Part shown: one piece after another, positions 16,769 through 28,090 of the stretch
Numbering within the stretch: the first letter of the stretch is position 1
How the letters are laid out: each line of letters begins with the position of its first letter
Origin: Microbacterium protaetiae
GTDB lineage: Bacteria; Actinomycetota; Actinomycetes; Actinomycetales; Microbacteriaceae
DNA: 64,000 nucleotides
NCBI RefSeq assembly: GCF_004135285.1
Contig: NZ_CP035494.1
Location: forward strand, 620,001-684,000
Direction of reading: 5' to 3'
The notes under the pieces: generated by a model
The model's database searches: none
What the model was told of the DNA's origin: nothing
What the model saw: the letters and a program-made list of their open reading frames with translations, nothing else
Translations under genes and position numbers: made by a program

Positions 16769-18087
16769 CGCAAGAGTCCTTCGTAGTGGCGTTGCTGCAG
16801 CTGGGCGTCGATCTGCTTGACCGTCTCAAGTCCGACACCCACCATGATGAGGATCGACGTGCCGCCGAACGGGAAGTTCTGGTTCGCGCTGACGGTGGCC
16901 AGGGCTATCAGCGGGATCAGCGCCACCAGACCCAGGTACAGCGAACCCGGCAGCGTGATGCGGGTCAGCACGTAGTCGAGGTACTCGGCGGTGGGCCGGC
17001 CGGCACGGATGCCGGGGATGAACCCGCCGTACTTCTTCATGTTGTCGGCGACCTCGGTCGGGTTGAACGTGATGGCGACGTAGAAGTAGGTGAAGCCGAT
17101 GGTCAGCAGGAAGTAGAAGAGCCAGTACAGCGGGTGATCGCCCTTGACCAGATAGTTGTTGATCCAGGTGACCCATCCGGCCGGCGACTCGCCGGCGGCG
17201 GGCTGGTTGAACTGCGCGATCAACGCGGGGATGTACAGCAGCGATGAGGCGAAGATCACCGGGATCACACCGGCCATGTTCACCTTGATCGGAATGTATG
17301 TGTTCGTTCCGCCATAGGTGCGCCGGCCCACCATGCGCTTCGCGTACTGCACCGGAATGCGCCGCTGCGACTGCTCGACGAACACGATCAAGACCATGAT
17401 CACGATGCCCACCAAGAGCACCATCAAGAAGACCTCGAGGCCGCGGGCCTGCTTGATGGCCCACATGGCCGACGGGAAGGTGGCCGCGATCGAGGTGAAG
17501 ATAAGGATCGACATGCCGTTGCCGATGCCCTTCTCGGTCATCAGCTCGGCGAACCACATGATCAGGCCGGTACCGGCGGTCATCGTGAGGATCATCAGCA
17601 GCTGGGCCCACCACACGTCGTTGGTGAGCAGCTGCTGGCAGGATGCCGCAGCCGACGAACCGAACAGCTGACCGCTGCGGGCGACCGTGACAAGAGTGGT
17701 GGACTGCAGCAGTGCCAGCGCGATGGTGAGGTAGCGCGTGTACTGCGTGAGCTTGGCCTGCCCGGCCTGCCCCTCTTGGTACAGGGTCTCGAAGTGCGGG
17801 ATGACCACACGCAGCAGCTGCACGATGATCGTCGCGGTGATGTAGGGCATGACGCCCAGGGCGAAGATCGACAGCTGCAACAGCGCGCCGCCCGAGAACA
17901 GGTTCACCATCGACAGCAGACCCTGCGTGCCGCTGCTGTCACTCAGACACTGCTGCACGTTCGAGTAGTCGACGAACGGCGTCGGGATATGAGCGCCCAG
18001 GCGATACAGAACGATGATCGCAAGGGTGAAGCCGATCTTCCGACGCAGGTCGGGGGTGCGGAAGACCCGCACGATGGCGCTGAACAA
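16765..18087 (-). CDS. secY: Preprotein translocase subunit SecY
   Basis: A 440-residue SecY, the ten-helix channel of the Sec translocon. Hallmarks are RTPDLRRKIGFTL at the N-terminus, LGVMPYITATIIVQLL, RRIPVQYAKR and GGFIPGIRAGRPTAEYL. The start is a TTG 7 nt after GGAGG, and it replaces the more usual ATG of MFSAI. The open frame extends 11 codons further to 18120 but skips this ribosome-binding site. Followed by adk and map in one operon. Confidence 0.95.
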   Translation of the reverse strand: MFSAIVRVFRTPDLRRKIGFTLAIIVLYRLGAHIPTPFVDYSNVQQCLSDSSGTQGLLSMVNLFSGGALLQLSIFALGVMPYITATIIVQLLRVVIPHFETLYQEGQAGQAKLTQYTRYLTIALALLQSTTLVTVARSGQLFGSSAAASCQQLLTNDVWWAQLLMILTMTAGTGLIMWFAELMTEKGIGNGMSILIFTSIAATFPSAMWAIKQARGLEVFLMVLLVGIVIMVLIVFVEQSQRRIPVQYAKRMVGRRTYGGTNTYIPIKVNMAGVIPVIFASSLLYIPALIAQFNQPAAGESPAGWVTWINNYLVKGDHPLYWLFYFLLTIGFTYFYVAITFNPTEVADNMKKYGGFIPGIRAGRPTAEYLDYVLTRITLPGSLYLGLVALIPLIALATVSANQNFPFGGTSILIMVGVGLETVKQIDAQLQQRHYEGLLR

Positions 18088-18139
18088 GTGGATTCCTCCA
18101 GAAGGGTTCCCGGCGCACACGCGGTGCGCACAGACAACC

Positions 18140-18145
18140 AGCGTA
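18140..18145 (-). promoter_or_regulatory. Candidate -10 element of secY-adk-map
   Basis: Minus-strand TACGCT lies about 50 nt upstream of the secY TTG and just after the rplO-secY hairpin. No clear -35 is visible. Together with the hairpin it suggests that secY is transcribed separately. Confidence 0.35.
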
Positions 18146-18185
18146 TCTCAGCGCGCCCACGGGGCGGGACGGCCGGGATGCGAGC

Positions 18186-18213
18186 CGGGGCCGGAGGTTC
18201 TCCCCCGGCCCCG
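18186..18213 (-). terminator. Hairpin between rplO and secY (terminator or attenuator)
   Basis: A 9-bp G/C stem, CGGGGCCGG and complement, with a 10-nt loop, 9 bp past the rplO stop. No T-run follows, so termination may be partial. Confidence 0.5.
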
Positions 18214-18222
18214 TCTGCCTGA

Positions 18223-18828
18223 TTACTCCGCGGTGGCGACCGCGACGGTGCCGCCGGCCGCGACGATCTTCTGCTCGGCAGAGCTGGAGATCTTGTCGAC
18301 CGACACGTTCAGCTTCACGGCGATGTCGCCGGTGCCCAGCACCTTGACACGCTCGTTCTTGCGAACCGCACCCTTGGCGACGAGGTCGCTGACCGTGACG
18401 TCTCCACCCTGCGGGTAGAGCTCGGCGAGCTTGCCCAGGTTCACGACCTGGTACTCGACGCGGAACGGGTTCTTGAACCCGCGCAGCTTCGGCGCGCGCA
18501 TGTGCAGCGGCAGCTGACCGCCCTGGAAGCCGGGGCGCACCTGGTAACGGGCCTTGGTGCCCTTGGTGCCACGACCGGCGGTCTTGCCCTTCGAACCCTC
18601 ACCGCGACCCACACGGGTCTTCGCGGTGTTGGCGCCGGGAACCGGGCGCAGGTGGTGCACCTTGACGACGTCGGGACGCGCGGGTGCGGCATCCTTGGTC
18701 GCAGCGGCCTTCTTCGCGGGGGCCTTGTCGGCCTTCGCGGCGGGCTTGGCGGCGGCCTTCTTGGCGGGGGCCTTCTTCTCGACCTTCTCCGCCTCGACGG
18801 CCTCTGTCTTCTCGGCGTTCTCAGCCAT
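18223..18828 (-). CDS. rplO: 50S ribosomal protein uL15 with Lys/Ala-rich N-terminal extension
   Basis: A 201-residue uL15. The first 55 residues are a low-complexity [24 protein letters not shown] stretch. The conserved protein starts at [13 protein letters not shown] and includes [19 protein letters not shown] and [18 protein letters not shown]. The extension is common in Microbacteriaceae and absent from E. coli. It overlaps rpmD by 1 bp. Confidence 0.96.
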   Translation of the reverse strand: MAENAEKTEAVEAEKVEKKAPAKKAAAKPAAKADKAPAKKAAATKDAAPARPDVVKVHHLRPVPGANTAKTRVGRGEGSKGKTAGRGTKGTKARYQVRPGFQGGQLPLHMRAPKLRGFKNPFRVEYQVVNLGKLAELYPQGGDVTVSDLVAKGAVRKNERVKVLGTGDIAVKLNVSVDKISSSAEQKIVAAGGTVAVATAE

Positions 18829-19013
18829 CAGTCGATCTCCTCAACCTGGACGAGGTGGGCGACGGCCTTCACGTAACCGCGCGTCTGCGCGTCGTCGGGA
18901 CGGACGACGGAGTCGCCGATCCGCTTCAGGCCGAGGCTGCGCAGCGTGTCACGCTGGTTCTGCTTCTCGCTCACCTTGGACTTGATCTGCGTGACCTTCA
19001 GTCGGGACGCCAT
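18828..19013 (-). CDS. rpmD: 50S ribosomal protein uL30
   Basis: A 61-residue uL30 ([36 protein letters not shown]). It overlaps rpsE and rplO by 1 bp each, in the standard rpsE-rpmD-rplO order. Confidence 0.96.
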   Translation of the reverse strand: MASRLKVTQIKSKVSEKQNQRDTLRSLGLKRIGDSVVRPDDAQTRGYVKAVAHLVQVEEID

Positions 19014-19720
19014 CAGGAACCTACCTTCTGCTCACGCGCGGCGGCCGCCGCAGCGGCCTCCTCACGCACAAGACGGGCCGGCGCGACCTGATCGAAGTCC
19101 AGGCCACGACGGGCGGCAACGGAGCGGGGCTCCTCGAGGCTCTTCAGCGCCGCCACGGTCGCGTGCACGATGTTGATCGTGTTCGACGAACCCAGCGACT
19201 TCGAGAGCACATCGTGGATGCCGGCGCACTCCAGGACGGCGCGCACCGGACCACCGGCGATCACACCGGTACCGGCGGCAGCCGGACGCAGCAGCACGAC
19301 GCCGGCGGCAGCCTCACCCTGCACCGGGTGCGGGATGGTCTTGCCCACACGCGGCACGCGGAAGAAGTTGCGCTTGGCCTCTTCGACGCCCTTCGAGATC
19401 GCCAGCGGCACCTCGCGGGCCTTGCCGTAGCCGACACCGACCACGCCGTTGCCATCGCCCACGACCACGAGGGCCGTGAAGCTGAAGCGACGGCCGCCCT
19501 TGACGACCTTCGACACGCGGTTGATGGTGACGACGCGCTCGAGGAACTGGTTGTCGCCGCGGTCACGCGAGTTGCGGTCACGACCGCCACTGCGCGAGTT
19601 GCGGTCACCACGACCGCCACGGCGCTGCTCGCGCTCGTTGGTGTTCGCCTCGGTGGCCTCGGTGGCCTGCTCCGGCGCTGCCTGGTCGGCGGTCACTTCG
19701 GTCTCCTTGTTGTCACTCAC
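19013..19720 (-). CDS. rpsE: 30S ribosomal protein uS5
   Basis: A 235-residue uS5, longer than the 167 of E. coli because of a Glu/Arg/Gly-rich N-terminal extension of about 60 residues ([19 protein letters not shown]). The S5 fold then follows: [38 protein letters not shown] and the C-terminal [14 protein letters not shown]. Confidence 0.97.
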   Translation of the reverse strand: MSDNKETEVTADQAAPEQATEATEANTNEREQRRGGRGDRNSRSGGRDRNSRDRGDNQFLERVVTINRVSKVVKGGRRFSFTALVVVGDGNGVVGVGYGKAREVPLAISKGVEEAKRNFFRVPRVGKTIPHPVQGEAAAGVVLLRPAAAGTGVIAGGPVRAVLECAGIHDVLSKSLGSSNTINIVHATVAALKSLEEPRSVAARRGLDFDQVAPARLVREEAAAAAAAREQKVGS

Positions 19721-20076
19721 AGGTTGAGCCCTCCTTCGCGGGCGCCCTCGGCGATGGCCGCGACACGACCGGCGTAGCGGTTGCCGCCACGGTCGAACAC
19801 GACCTCGGCGACGCCGGCGCTCTTGGCACGCTCGGCGACCAGCTCGCCCACCTTGCGGGCCTTGGCGGTCTTGTCACCATCGAACGCACGCAGGTCGGCT
19901 TCGAGAGTGGAGGCACTTGCCACCGTGTGGCCCTTGCTGTCGTCCACGACCTGAACGAAGACGTGACGCGCAGAGCGGGTCACGACCAGGCGCGGACGCT
20001 CGGCGGTGCCGACGACCTTCTTGCGAAGACGGGCGTGGCGACGCGCACGGGCGTCGGACTTCGACTTCACAGCCAT
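19717..20076 (-). CDS. rplR: 50S ribosomal protein uL18
   Basis: A 119-residue uL18, a 5S rRNA-binding protein ([61 protein letters not shown]). Its end overlaps the start of rpsE by 4 bp. Confidence 0.97.
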   Translation of the reverse strand: MAVKSKSDARARRHARLRKKVVGTAERPRLVVTRSARHVFVQVVDDSKGHTVASASTLEADLRAFDGDKTAKARKVGELVAERAKSAGVAEVVFDRGGNRYAGRVAAIAEGAREGGLNL

Positions 20077-20078
20077 GC

Positions 20079-20615
20079 TTACTTACCAGCCTTTCCGGCC
20101 TTGCGCCGAACGATCTCGCCGGCGTAGCGCACGCCCTTGCCCTTGTACGGCTCGGGCTTGCGGATCTTGCGGATGTTCGCTGCCGCCTCGCCGACGGCCT
20201 GCTTGTCGATGCCGCTCACGGTGAGCTTGTTGTTGCCCTCGACCGTGAAGGTGATCCCGGCCGGCGGGTCTACCAGCACCGGGTGCGAGAACCCGAGGGC
20301 GAACTCGACCGAGCCGCCCTTCTGCGCCACGCGGTAGCCGGTGCCGACGACCTCAAGGCCCTTGGTGTAGCCCTGGGTGACACCGATGATGTTGTTGTTG
20401 ATGAGGGTGCGGGTCAGGCCGTGCAGCGAACGCGACTCGCGCTCGTCGTCGGGACGGGAGACCAGAACCTGGCCCTCCTCGACCTTGACCTCGATGGGGC
20501 GCGCCACGGTGAGCGAGAGCTCACCCTTGGGGCCGGAGACCTGCACCTCCTGCCCGGCGACCGTGACGGTCACACCGGCAGGGATGTCAATGGGAAGACG
20601 TCCGATTCGTGACAT
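20079..20615 (-). CDS. rplF: 50S ribosomal protein uL6
   Basis: A 178-residue uL6 with two repeated domains and the C-terminal signature [23 protein letters not shown]. Two base pairs separate it from rplR. Confidence 0.97.
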   Translation of the reverse strand: MSRIGRLPIDIPAGVTVTVAGQEVQVSGPKGELSLTVARPIEVKVEEGQVLVSRPDDERESRSLHGLTRTLINNNIIGVTQGYTKGLEVVGTGYRVAQKGGSVEFALGFSHPVLVDPPAGITFTVEGNNKLTVSGIDKQAVGEAAANIRKIRKPEPYKGKGVRYAGEIVRRKAGKAGK

Positions 20616-20621
20616 GGCGGG

Positions 20622-21020
20622 TCACCACACGTAGGCGAGAACTTCCCCGCCCACGCCCTTCTGCTCAGCCTGGCGGTCCGTGAGGAGCCCAGAGGAGGTG
20701 GACAGGATGGCAACGCCCAGGCCGCCGAGGACCTTCGGCAGCTCGGTCGAGCGTGCGTACACGCGCAGACCGGGCTTGGAAACCCGCTTGATGCCGGCGA
20801 TGGAGCGCTCGCGGTTCGCACCGTACTTCAGCGTGAGGGTCAGCGTCTGACCGACGCGGGCGTCTTCAACGGCCCAGTCGGCGATGTAGCCCTCACGCTT
20901 GAGGATCTCGGCGATGTTCTTCTTGAGCTTCGAACTCGGCAACGACACGGAGTCGTGGTGCGCCGAGTTCGCGTTGCGCAGACGGGTCAGCATATCTGCG
21001 ACCGGGTCTGTCATTGTCAT
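20622..21020 (-). CDS. rpsH: 30S ribosomal protein uS8
   Basis: A 132-residue uS8 ([23 protein letters not shown]...[26 protein letters not shown]). In most actinobacteria rpsN/rpsZ sits just upstream; here only 101 bp separate it from rplE. Confidence 0.97.
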   Translation of the reverse strand: MTMTDPVADMLTRLRNANSAHHDSVSLPSSKLKKNIAEILKREGYIADWAVEDARVGQTLTLTLKYGANRERSIAGIKRVSKPGLRVYARSTELPKVLGGLGVAILSTSSGLLTDRQAEQKGVGGEVLAYVW

Positions 21021-21109
21021 GTGGTTCTTCCTTTGTTCATAAGGTTTCGAACGCCGTTACACGACGGCCGACCTTCTATGACGACGATCTTCAGTTGTAG
21101 GACCGTGCG

Positions 21110-21137
21110 GGATGCCGCAGATCAGGCTGCGGCATCC
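21110..21137 (-). promoter_or_regulatory. Hairpin over the rplE stop codon, an inverted GGATGCCGC pair
   Basis: An 11-bp stem, GGATGCCGCAG and complement, with a 6-nt loop that contains the rplE stop. It lies at the only wide gap (101 bp) inside the spc cluster, where rpsN would normally be. It may attenuate transcription or protect the 3' end of the upstream message. Confidence 0.55.
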
Positions 21138-21712
21138 TTGGCACGGAACGGGAAGCCGAGGTAACGCAGGAACGCACGCCCCTCGTCATCGGTGTTCGCG
21201 GTGGTGACGACCGTGATGTCGAAGCCGCGCACGCGGTCGATGCGGTCCTGGTCGATCTCGTGGAACACGGACTGCTCCTCGAGACCGAAGGTGTAGTTGC
21301 CGTGGCCGTCGAACTGCTTGTCGCTCAGGCCACGGAAGTCGCGGATGCGCGGCAGCGCGAGGCTGATCAGGCGGTCCAGGAACTCCCAGGCACGGTCGCC
21401 GCGCAGCGTGACGTGCGCGCCGATGGCCTGGCCCTCACGCAGCTTGAACTGCGCGATGGACTTGCGGGCCTTGGTCACGACCGGCTTCTGGCCGGTGATC
21501 TTGGTGAGGTCGTCGACCGCGCCATCGATCACCTTGCTGTCGCGAGCTGCCTCGCCGACACCGGTGTTGACCACGACCTTGACCAGGCCGGGGATCTGCA
21601 TGACGTTCTGGTACCCGAACTCCTCCTGCAGCTTCTGCTGGATCTCGCTCTTGTACTTCTGCTTCAGGCGGGGCTGGATCTTGCCAGCCTCCGCAGCAGT
21701 GGTGGTGCTCAT
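21122..21712 (-). CDS. rplE: 50S ribosomal protein uL5
   Basis: A 196-residue uL5, a 5S rRNA and P-tRNA contact protein. It contains [43 protein letters not shown] and [22 protein letters not shown] short N-terminal extension of about 15 residues is present. Confidence 0.97.
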   Translation of the reverse strand: MSTTTAAEAGKIQPRLKQKYKSEIQQKLQEEFGYQNVMQIPGLVKVVVNTGVGEAARDSKVIDGAVDDLTKITGQKPVVTKARKSIAQFKLREGQAIGAHVTLRGDRAWEFLDRLISLALPRIRDFRGLSDKQFDGHGNYTFGLEEQSVFHEIDQDRIDRVRGFDITVVTTANTDDEGRAFLRYLGFPFRAKDAAA

Positions 21713-22053
21713 CAGAGGTCCTTACCGCTCTTCTTGGCGTAGCGCACGCGAACCGTGCGCTTCTCACCGTTCTTGATCTGCTCCTCGATGCGGTGGCCGA
21801 CACGGCTCGCGCTCTTGCTCGAGGGGTCGACGACGGCGACGTTGGAGATGTGGATCGGAGCTTCCATCGTCTCGATGCCACCGGTCTTGGTACCGCGCTG
21901 GGTCTGACCCACGCGGGTGTGCTTGGTGACGTAGTTCACGCCCTCGACGATGACGCGGTTGGTCTCGGGGATGACCTGAAGGACCTTCCCCTGCTTGCCG
22001 CGGTCATTGCCGGACAGGACCTGAACCAGGTCGTCCTTCTTGATGTTCGCCAT
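21712..22053 (-). CDS. rplX: 50S ribosomal protein uL24
   Basis: A 113-residue uL24 with the KOW motif [37 protein letters not shown]. It overlaps rplE by 1 bp. Confidence 0.97.
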   Translation of the reverse strand: MANIKKDDLVQVLSGNDRGKQGKVLQVIPETNRVIVEGVNYVTKHTRVGQTQRGTKTGGIETMEAPIHISNVAVVDPSSKSASRVGHRIEEQIKNGEKRTVRVRYAKKSGKDL

Positions 22054-22055
22054 GA

Positions 22056-22424
22056 TCAGATGACCTCCGGGGCCAGCGAGACGATCTTCATGAACTTCTT
22101 GTCACGAAGCTCACGACCGACCGGGCCGAAGATGCGGGTGCCGCGGGGCTCCCCGTCGTTCTTCAGCAGCACGGCGGCGTTCTCGTCGAACTTGATGTAC
22201 GAGCCGTCGGCACGACGGGTCTGCTTCACGGTGCGCACGATCACGGCCTTGACGACATCGCCCTTCTTGACGTTGCCGCCGGGAATGGCGTCCTTGACCG
22301 TGGCGACGATGGTGTCACCCAGGCCCGCGTAACGGCGGTTGGATCCGCCGAGCACACGGATGGTGAGCAGCTCCTTGGCGCCGGTGTTGTCGGCGACCTT
22401 CAGTCGGGATTCTGTCTGAATCAT
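22056..22424 (-). CDS. rplN: 50S ribosomal protein uL14
   Basis: A 122-residue uL14 ([56 protein letters not shown]), of standard length and place. Confidence 0.97.
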   Translation of the reverse strand: MIQTESRLKVADNTGAKELLTIRVLGGSNRRYAGLGDTIVATVKDAIPGGNVKKGDVVKAVIVRTVKQTRRADGSYIKFDENAAVLLKNDGEPRGTRIFGPVGRELRDKKFMKIVSLAPEVI

Positions 22425-22759
22425 TACTTGGCCTTCTCGAGGATCTCGACCAGACGCCAGCGCTTGGTGGCGCTCAGCGGTCGGGTCTCGTGGATGACGA
22501 CGAGGTCGCCTACACCCGCCGTGTTGTTCTCGTCGTGCGCCTTGAGCTTCTCGGTGCGACGGATGACCTTGCCGTAGAGGGGGTGCTTCACGCGGTCCTC
22601 GACCTCGACGACGATCGTCTTGTCCATCTTGTCGGACACGACGTAGCCGCGCGCCGACTTGCGGTAGCCGCGCGTGCCCGCATCACGGACATCGTGCTCG
22701 GCGTGCTCGTGACCGGAGGTCTGAGCGACCTCGGCCTCGGCCTTCTTCGCGGTGGCCAT
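22424..22759 (-). CDS. rpsQ: 30S ribosomal protein uS17
   Basis: A 111-residue uS17. The OB-fold starts near residue 32 ([45 protein letters not shown]). The 30-residue N-terminal His/Glu-rich extension is absent from E. coli uS17. Confidence 0.96.
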   Translation of the reverse strand: MATAKKAEAEVAQTSGHEHAEHDVRDAGTRGYRKSARGYVVSDKMDKTIVVEVEDRVKHPLYGKVIRRTEKLKAHDENNTAGVGDLVVIHETRPLSATKRWRLVEILEKAK

Positions 22760-23073
22760 TACTGCGCCTCTTCCTTCGGTTCGGCGGAGTCAGCGGCATC
22801 CGCCTTCTTCGCCTTGCTCTTCTTCGCCTTGCCCGTCTCGACCGGAGCGGGCGTGGCACGAATGCCGAGCTCGCGCTCGCGGATCACGGTGTACAGCCGC
22901 GCGATGTCGCGCTTGACCGCACGAATGCGGCCGTGGCTCTCGAGCTGACCGGTAGCCGACTGGAAGCGCAGGTTGAACAACTCTTCCTTCGCCTTGCGCA
23001 GCTCCTCGGTCAGGCGCTGGTCTTCGAACGTGTCGAGCTCGCTTGAGGCGAGCTCCTTGGTGCCGATCGCCAT
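22759..23073 (-). CDS. rpmC: 50S ribosomal protein uL29
   Basis: A 104-residue uL29. The helical hairpin core ([48 protein letters not shown]) is followed by a 30-residue Lys/Ala-rich tail ([14 protein letters not shown]) that makes it longer than the usual 65. Confidence 0.96.
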   Translation of the reverse strand: MAIGTKELASSELDTFEDQRLTEELRKAKEELFNLRFQSATGQLESHGRIRAVKRDIARLYTVIRERELGIRATPAPVETGKAKKSKAKKADAADSAEPKEEAQ

Positions 23074-23492
23074 TACGCGTCGCCCTCCTCGCGCTTGATG
23101 ATGCGTGCCTTCAGCGGCAGCTTGTGGATCGCACGGGTCAGCGCCTCACGAGCAAGCTGCTCGTCGACGCCCGCGACCTCGAACAGGACGCGGCCCGGCT
23201 TGACGTTGGCAACCCACCACTCGGGCGAGCCCTTACCGGAACCCATGCGGGTTTCGGCCGGCTTCTTGGTCAGCGGACGGTCGGGGTAGATGTTGATCCA
23301 CACCTTTCCGCCACGCTTGATGTGACGGGTCATGGCGATACGAGCGGACTCGATCTGCCGGTTCGTCACGTACGCCGGGGTGAGCGCCTGGATGCCGAAC
23401 TCGCCGAAGGAGACCTTCGTGCCACCGGTGGCCTGGCCGCTGCGCCCGGGGTGGTGCTGCTTGCGGAACTTGACTTTACGGGGGATAAGCAT
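23073..23492 (-). CDS. rplP: 50S ribosomal protein uL16
   Basis: A 139-residue uL16 ([62 protein letters not shown]), which organises the A-site region of 23S rRNA. It overlaps rpsC and rpmC by 1 bp each. Confidence 0.97.
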   Translation of the reverse strand: MLIPRKVKFRKQHHPGRSGQATGGTKVSFGEFGIQALTPAYVTNRQIESARIAMTRHIKRGGKVWINIYPDRPLTKKPAETRMGSGKGSPEWWVANVKPGRVLFEVAGVDEQLAREALTRAIHKLPLKARIIKREEGDA

Positions 23493-24235
23493 TACGCCGA
23501 TGCTCCTTCTGCGACGGGCGCCTCGCTGCGCGGGGCACGACGCTGACGGTCGCCGCGCGACGACTTCTGATTGGCCTGCTCGCGGGCAAGCTCCTTGTTC
23601 GTCAGGTCACCCTTGTAGATCCAGACCTTCACGCCGATGCGGCCGAAGGTGGTGCGGGCCTCGTAGAAGCCGTAGTCGATGTTCGCGCGAAGCGTGTGCA
23701 GCGGCACCCGGCCCTCGCGGTAGAACTCCGACCGGCTCATCTCGGCGCCGCCGAGGCGGCCCGACACCTGCACGCGCACGCCCTTGGCGCCGGCGCGCTG
23801 GGCACCCTGCAGGCCCTTGCGCATGGCGCGGCGGAAGGCCACGCGCGCCGAGAGCTGCTCGGCGATGCCCTGGGCGACCAGCTGAGCATCGGCCTCGGGG
23901 TTCTTCACCTCGAGGATGTTCAGCTGGATCTGCTTGGCGGTGAGCTTCTCGAGCTCGCCACGGATGCGCTCGGCCTCGGCGCCACGACGACCGATCACGA
24001 TGCCCGGACGGGCGGTGTGGATGTCGACGCGAACGCGGTCACGGGTGCGCTCGATCTCGATGTTGCTGACACCGGCACGGTCGAGCTGCTTGGTCAGCAG
24101 CTGCCGGATCTTGATGTCCTCGGCTAGGTAGTCGGCGTAGCGCTGACCCGGCTTCGTCGAGTCGGAGAACCACCGCGACACGTGGTCGGTGGTGATGCCG
24201 AGGCGGAAGCCGTACGGGTTTACTTTCTGTCCCAT
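23492..24235 (-). CDS. rpsC: 30S ribosomal protein uS3
   Basis: A 247-residue uS3 ([23 protein letters not shown]), with KH domain [22 protein letters not shown] and the C-terminal signature [34 protein letters not shown] basic tail follows. Confidence 0.97.
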   Translation of the reverse strand: MGQKVNPYGFRLGITTDHVSRWFSDSTKPGQRYADYLAEDIKIRQLLTKQLDRAGVSNIEIERTRDRVRVDIHTARPGIVIGRRGAEAERIRGELEKLTAKQIQLNILEVKNPEADAQLVAQGIAEQLSARVAFRRAMRKGLQGAQRAGAKGVRVQVSGRLGGAEMSRSEFYREGRVPLHTLRANIDYGFYEARTTFGRIGVKVWIYKGDLTNKELAREQANQKSSRGDRQRRAPRSEAPVAEGASA

Positions 24236-24627
24236 TACTTGCTCGCCTTCTTCGTTGCTGCGCCGGCCTCGGCGACCTCAGGGGTCGCCAGCACGACGGT
24301 GATGTGGCTGGTGCGCTTCTTGATCTGGAACGCACGACCCTGCGCACGAGGCTGGAAACGCTTCAGCGTCGTCCCCTCGTCCACGAAGGCGTTCTTCACG
24401 TACAGATCCTGCTCGTCCAGAAACTCGTTGTTCTGGTCGGCCTTCACGCGAGCGTTGGCCACAGCGGATGCCACGAGCTTGTAGATCGGCTCACTGGCGC
24501 TCTGCTGGGCGAACTTCAGGATGGCAAGGGCCTCTTCGGCCTGCTTGCCCTTGATGAGTGCGACGACGCGACGAGCCTTCTGAGGGGTCACGCGGATGTG
24601 TCGCACACGTGCGATGGACTCCACCAT
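24235..24627 (-). CDS. rplV: 50S ribosomal protein uL22
   Basis: A 130-residue uL22 ([61 protein letters not shown]). Its beta-hairpin lines the exit tunnel and includes the conserved macrolide-contact stretch. Confidence 0.97.
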   Translation of the reverse strand: MVESIARVRHIRVTPQKARRVVALIKGKQAEEALAILKFAQQSASEPIYKLVASAVANARVKADQNNEFLDEQDLYVKNAFVDEGTTLKRFQPRAQGRAFQIKKRTSHITVVLATPEVAEAGAATKKASK

Positions 24628-24648
24628 TTCTTCTCCTCTGCCGGCGCC

Positions 24649-24930
24649 TTAGCGACGGCGGCCCTTCTTGTCGTCCTTCTCGTGGCCGCGGAAGGTGCGG
24701 GTGGGCGCGAACTCGCCCAGCTTGTGGCCCACCATGCTCTCGCTGACGAACACGGGGATGTGCTTGCGGCCGTCGTGCACGGCGATCGTGTGACCCAGCA
24801 TGGCCGGGACGATCATCGAGCGACGCGACCAGGTCTTGATGACGTTCTTCGTACCCGCCTCGTTCTGCGTAGCGACCTTGCGAAGCAGGTGCTCGTCGAC
24901 GAAGGGGCCCTTCTTAAGACTGCGTGGCAT
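24649..24930 (-). CDS. rpsS: 30S ribosomal protein uS19
   Basis: A 93-residue uS19 ([61 protein letters not shown]). It lies between rplB and rplV as usual. Confidence 0.97.
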   Translation of the reverse strand: MPRSLKKGPFVDEHLLRKVATQNEAGTKNVIKTWSRRSMIVPAMLGHTIAVHDGRKHIPVFVSESMVGHKLGEFAPTRTFRGHEKDDKKGRRR

Positions 24931-24943
24931 CTTCTGTTCCTAC

Positions 24944-25783
<840 letters not shown>

Positions 25784-25808
25784 GTTCTCTCGTCCTTCGT
25801 TCCGGCCG

Positions 25809-26108
25809 TCAGCCGACTGCCGTGAAGATGTCGATGGTGCCCGACTTCAGAGTCACGACGGCGCGCTTGGTGTCCTTGCGCTTGCCGGTGCCGAAGCGGG
25901 TGCGACGGGCCTTGCCGACGCGGTTGAGCGTGTTGACCGAAGCGACCTTGACGCCGAAGATCTTCTCGATGGCGAGCTTGATCTCGGTCTTGTTCGCGCG
26001 GGGGTCCACGGTGAACGTGTACTTGCCCTCGTCGATCAGACCGTAGCTCTTCTCGGAGACGACCGGCTTCAGGATGATGTCGCGCGGGTCCTTGTTGACG
26101 GCACTCAT
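25809..26108 (-). CDS. rplW: 50S ribosomal protein uL23
   Basis: A 99-residue uL23 ([54 protein letters not shown]), the docking site for trigger factor and SRP at the tunnel exit. It overlaps rplD by 4 bp. Confidence 0.97.
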   Translation of the reverse strand: MSAVNKDPRDIILKPVVSEKSYGLIDEGKYTFTVDPRANKTEIKLAIEKIFGVKVASVNTLNRVGKARRTRFGTGKRKDTKRAVVTLKSGTIDIFTAVG

Positions 26109-26761
26109 GCCGAGACCTCCTCGGTGGCACCGCTCTTGGACGCGACGAAGGCGTCGAAGGCGGCCTTGGTGAAGACGATGTCGTCAGAGACGACCACGTC
26201 GTAGGCGTTGAGCTGGTCGAAGGTCAGCACGTGCACCTCGGTGAGGTTGCGAACGCTCTTGACCGTCACCTCGTCGTCGCGGTCGACGACCACGAGCACG
26301 TTCTTGACGGCGCCCAGGTCGTTGAGCACCGAGACGGCGTTCTTCGTGGACGGGGCATCCTTCAGTCCGAAGGACTCGACCACGTGCAGACGCTCGCCGC
26401 GCGCACGGTCGCTGAGCACGCCCAGCAGGGCGGCGGCGATCATCTTCTTGGGCGTGCGCTGCGAGTAGTCGCGCGGCTTCGGGCCGTGGACGATGCCACC
26501 ACCGGTGTGCTCGGGGGCCCGGATCGAACCCTGACGGGCGTTACCGGTTCCCTTCTGCTTGAACGGCTTGCGGCCCGAGCCCGAAACCTCACCACGACGC
26601 TTGGTCGAGTGAGTGCCCTGGCGGGCGGCGGCGAGCTGCGCGACGACCACCTGGTGGATCAGCGGGATGTTGGTGTTGACGTCGAAGATGGCGGCGGGCA
26701 GCTCGACGGCGCCTGCCTTCTTGCCATCCGCCTTGCGGACGTCGAGGGTCTTCTCAGCCAT
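26105..26761 (-). CDS. rplD: 50S ribosomal protein uL4
   Basis: A 218-residue uL4 with the internal loop [53 protein letters not shown] signature at about 58-105. The ATG at 26761 (MAEKTLDV) is chosen. A GTG four codons upstream overlaps the rplC stop and has no spacing for a ribosome-binding site. Confidence 0.96.
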   Translation of the reverse strand: MAEKTLDVRKADGKKAGAVELPAAIFDVNTNIPLIHQVVVAQLAAARQGTHSTKRRGEVSGSGRKPFKQKGTGNARQGSIRAPEHTGGGIVHGPKPRDYSQRTPKKMIAAALLGVLSDRARGERLHVVESFGLKDAPSTKNAVSVLNDLGAVKNVLVVVDRDDEVTVKSVRNLTEVHVLTFDQLNAYDVVVSDDIVFTKAAFDAFVASKSGATEEVSA

Positions 26762-26765
26762 GGAC

Positions 26766-27425
26766 TCAGGCACCCTTCACTGCGTTGCGGACGTAGACGA
26801 TGCGGCCGCGCGCGCCGGGGACGGCGCCCTTGACGAGCAGCAGACCCTTCTCGGCGTCGACGGCGTGCACCGTGAGGTTGAGGACGGTCACGCGCTCGCC
26901 ACCCATACGGCCGGCCATGCGCATGCCCTTGAAGACGCGGCTCGGGGTCGACGAGGCGCCGATCGAACCGGGCTTGCGGTGGTTGCGGTGCGCACCGTGC
27001 GAGGCCGAGACGCCCTTGAAGTTGTGGCGCTTCATGACACCGGCGGTGCCCTTGCCCTTGCTCGTGCCCACGACGTCGACCAGCTGGCCGGCTTCGAAGG
27101 TGCCGTCGACGGTGAGCTCCTGACCGAGTGAGTAGTCAGCAGCATCCGCAGTGCGGATCTCGGTGACGTGACGACGCGGCGTCACGCCGGCGGCCTCGAA
27201 GTGGCCCTCCAGCGGCTTGGTCACCTTGCGCGGGTCGATCTGGCCGGCGGCGATCTGAACGGCGTTGTAGCCGTCCTTCTCGGGCGTGCGGACCTGGGTG
27301 ACCACGTTGGGCGCGATCTCGATCACGGTGACGGGAACGAGCTTTCCCTGGTCATTCCACACCTGGGTCATGCCGAGCTTGGTGCCCAGCAACCCCTTGG
27401 AAGTCTTGTTGTTGATGTCAGCCAT
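26766..27425 (-). CDS. rplC: 50S ribosomal protein uL3
   Basis: A 219-residue uL3 ([73 protein letters not shown]), second gene of the S10 operon, 8 bp after rpsJ. Confidence 0.97.
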   Translation of the reverse strand: MADINNKTSKGLLGTKLGMTQVWNDQGKLVPVTVIEIAPNVVTQVRTPEKDGYNAVQIAAGQIDPRKVTKPLEGHFEAAGVTPRRHVTEIRTADAADYSLGQELTVDGTFEAGQLVDVVGTSKGKGTAGVMKRHNFKGVSASHGAHRNHRKPGSIGASSTPSRVFKGMRMAGRMGGERVTVLNLTVHAVDAEKGLLLVKGAVPGARGRIVYVRNAVKGA

Positions 27426-27433
27426 GTCGAACC

Positions 27434-27742
27434 TCAGAGCTTGATCTCGATGTTGACATCGGCCGGCAGGTCAAGGCGCATCAGCGAGTCGACGGCCTTG
27501 GGCGTCGGGTCGATGATGTCGATCAGACGCTTGTGGGTGCGCATCTCGAAGTGCTCGCGGCTGTCCTTGTACTTGTGCGGCGACCGGATGACGCACACGA
27601 CGTTCTTCTCGGTCGGAAGCGGCACAGGGCCCACGACGGAGGCGCCGGCTCGGGTCACGGTGTCGACGATCTTGCGCGCCGAGCTGTCCAGCCCCGCGTG
27701 ATCGTACGACTTCAGGCGAATGCGGATCTTCTGTCCCGCCAT
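27434..27742 (-). CDS. rpsJ: 30S ribosomal protein uS10
   Basis: A 102-residue uS10 ([47 protein letters not shown]). First gene of the S10 operon. The frame is open to 27823, but the ATG at 27742 gives the canonical N-terminus. The ribosome-binding site is weak (GAAAGAGAG at a distance), and a leader of about 280 nt is predicted. Confidence 0.97.
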   Translation of the reverse strand: MAGQKIRIRLKSYDHAGLDSSARKIVDTVTRAGASVVGPVPLPTEKNVVCVIRSPHKYKDSREHFEMRTHKRLIDIIDPTPKAVDSLMRLDLPADVNIEIKL

Positions 27743-27863
27743 TGTCTGCTCACTCTCTTTCTCGCGTCTTACGCTTTCGCGCATTGGACGCACGACGACG
27801 CTTGCGCGCCTTGGCACGTGCACCGGCTGTTCCGGTGATGCTGCACCACTGTTCTTCTGTCAG

Positions 27864-27884
27864 GCCGGATGCCGGGCATCCGGC
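27864..27884 (-). promoter_or_regulatory. Near-perfect palindrome in the S10 operon leader
   Basis: GCCGGATGCC, one base, then its complement, about 120 nt upstream of rpsJ and inside the predicted leader. It could form a stem in the mRNA or bind a protein. It resembles the core of the rpsK-rpoA hairpin. Confidence 0.45.
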
Positions 27885-28027
27885 TCCCACGCGCACGTCT
27901 CCCCCGGAGGAAGATGGTGTGTGGGATGTTCGTTCTGCTACCCGCGGCCTAGGATCTCGCCTATGCACTGCCCTGGTAGTGATCCGGGGCGCACCTGAGC
28001 GCGCTCGCCGGAATGTGGAACCTCAAC

Positions 28028-28056
28028 AGTCTACGTGCATCCCGGGCGTGTCGCAA
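28028..28056 (-). promoter_or_regulatory. Promoter of the S10-spc ribosomal protein cluster
   Basis: Minus strand TTGCGA, exactly 17 bases, TAGACT. The start would be near 28021, giving a leader of about 280 nt. Repeat array A begins only 35 bp upstream of the -35. Confidence 0.65.
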
Positions 28057-28090
28057 ATCCACCCGCCCCACCGCACCCCGCCTCGCCCCG

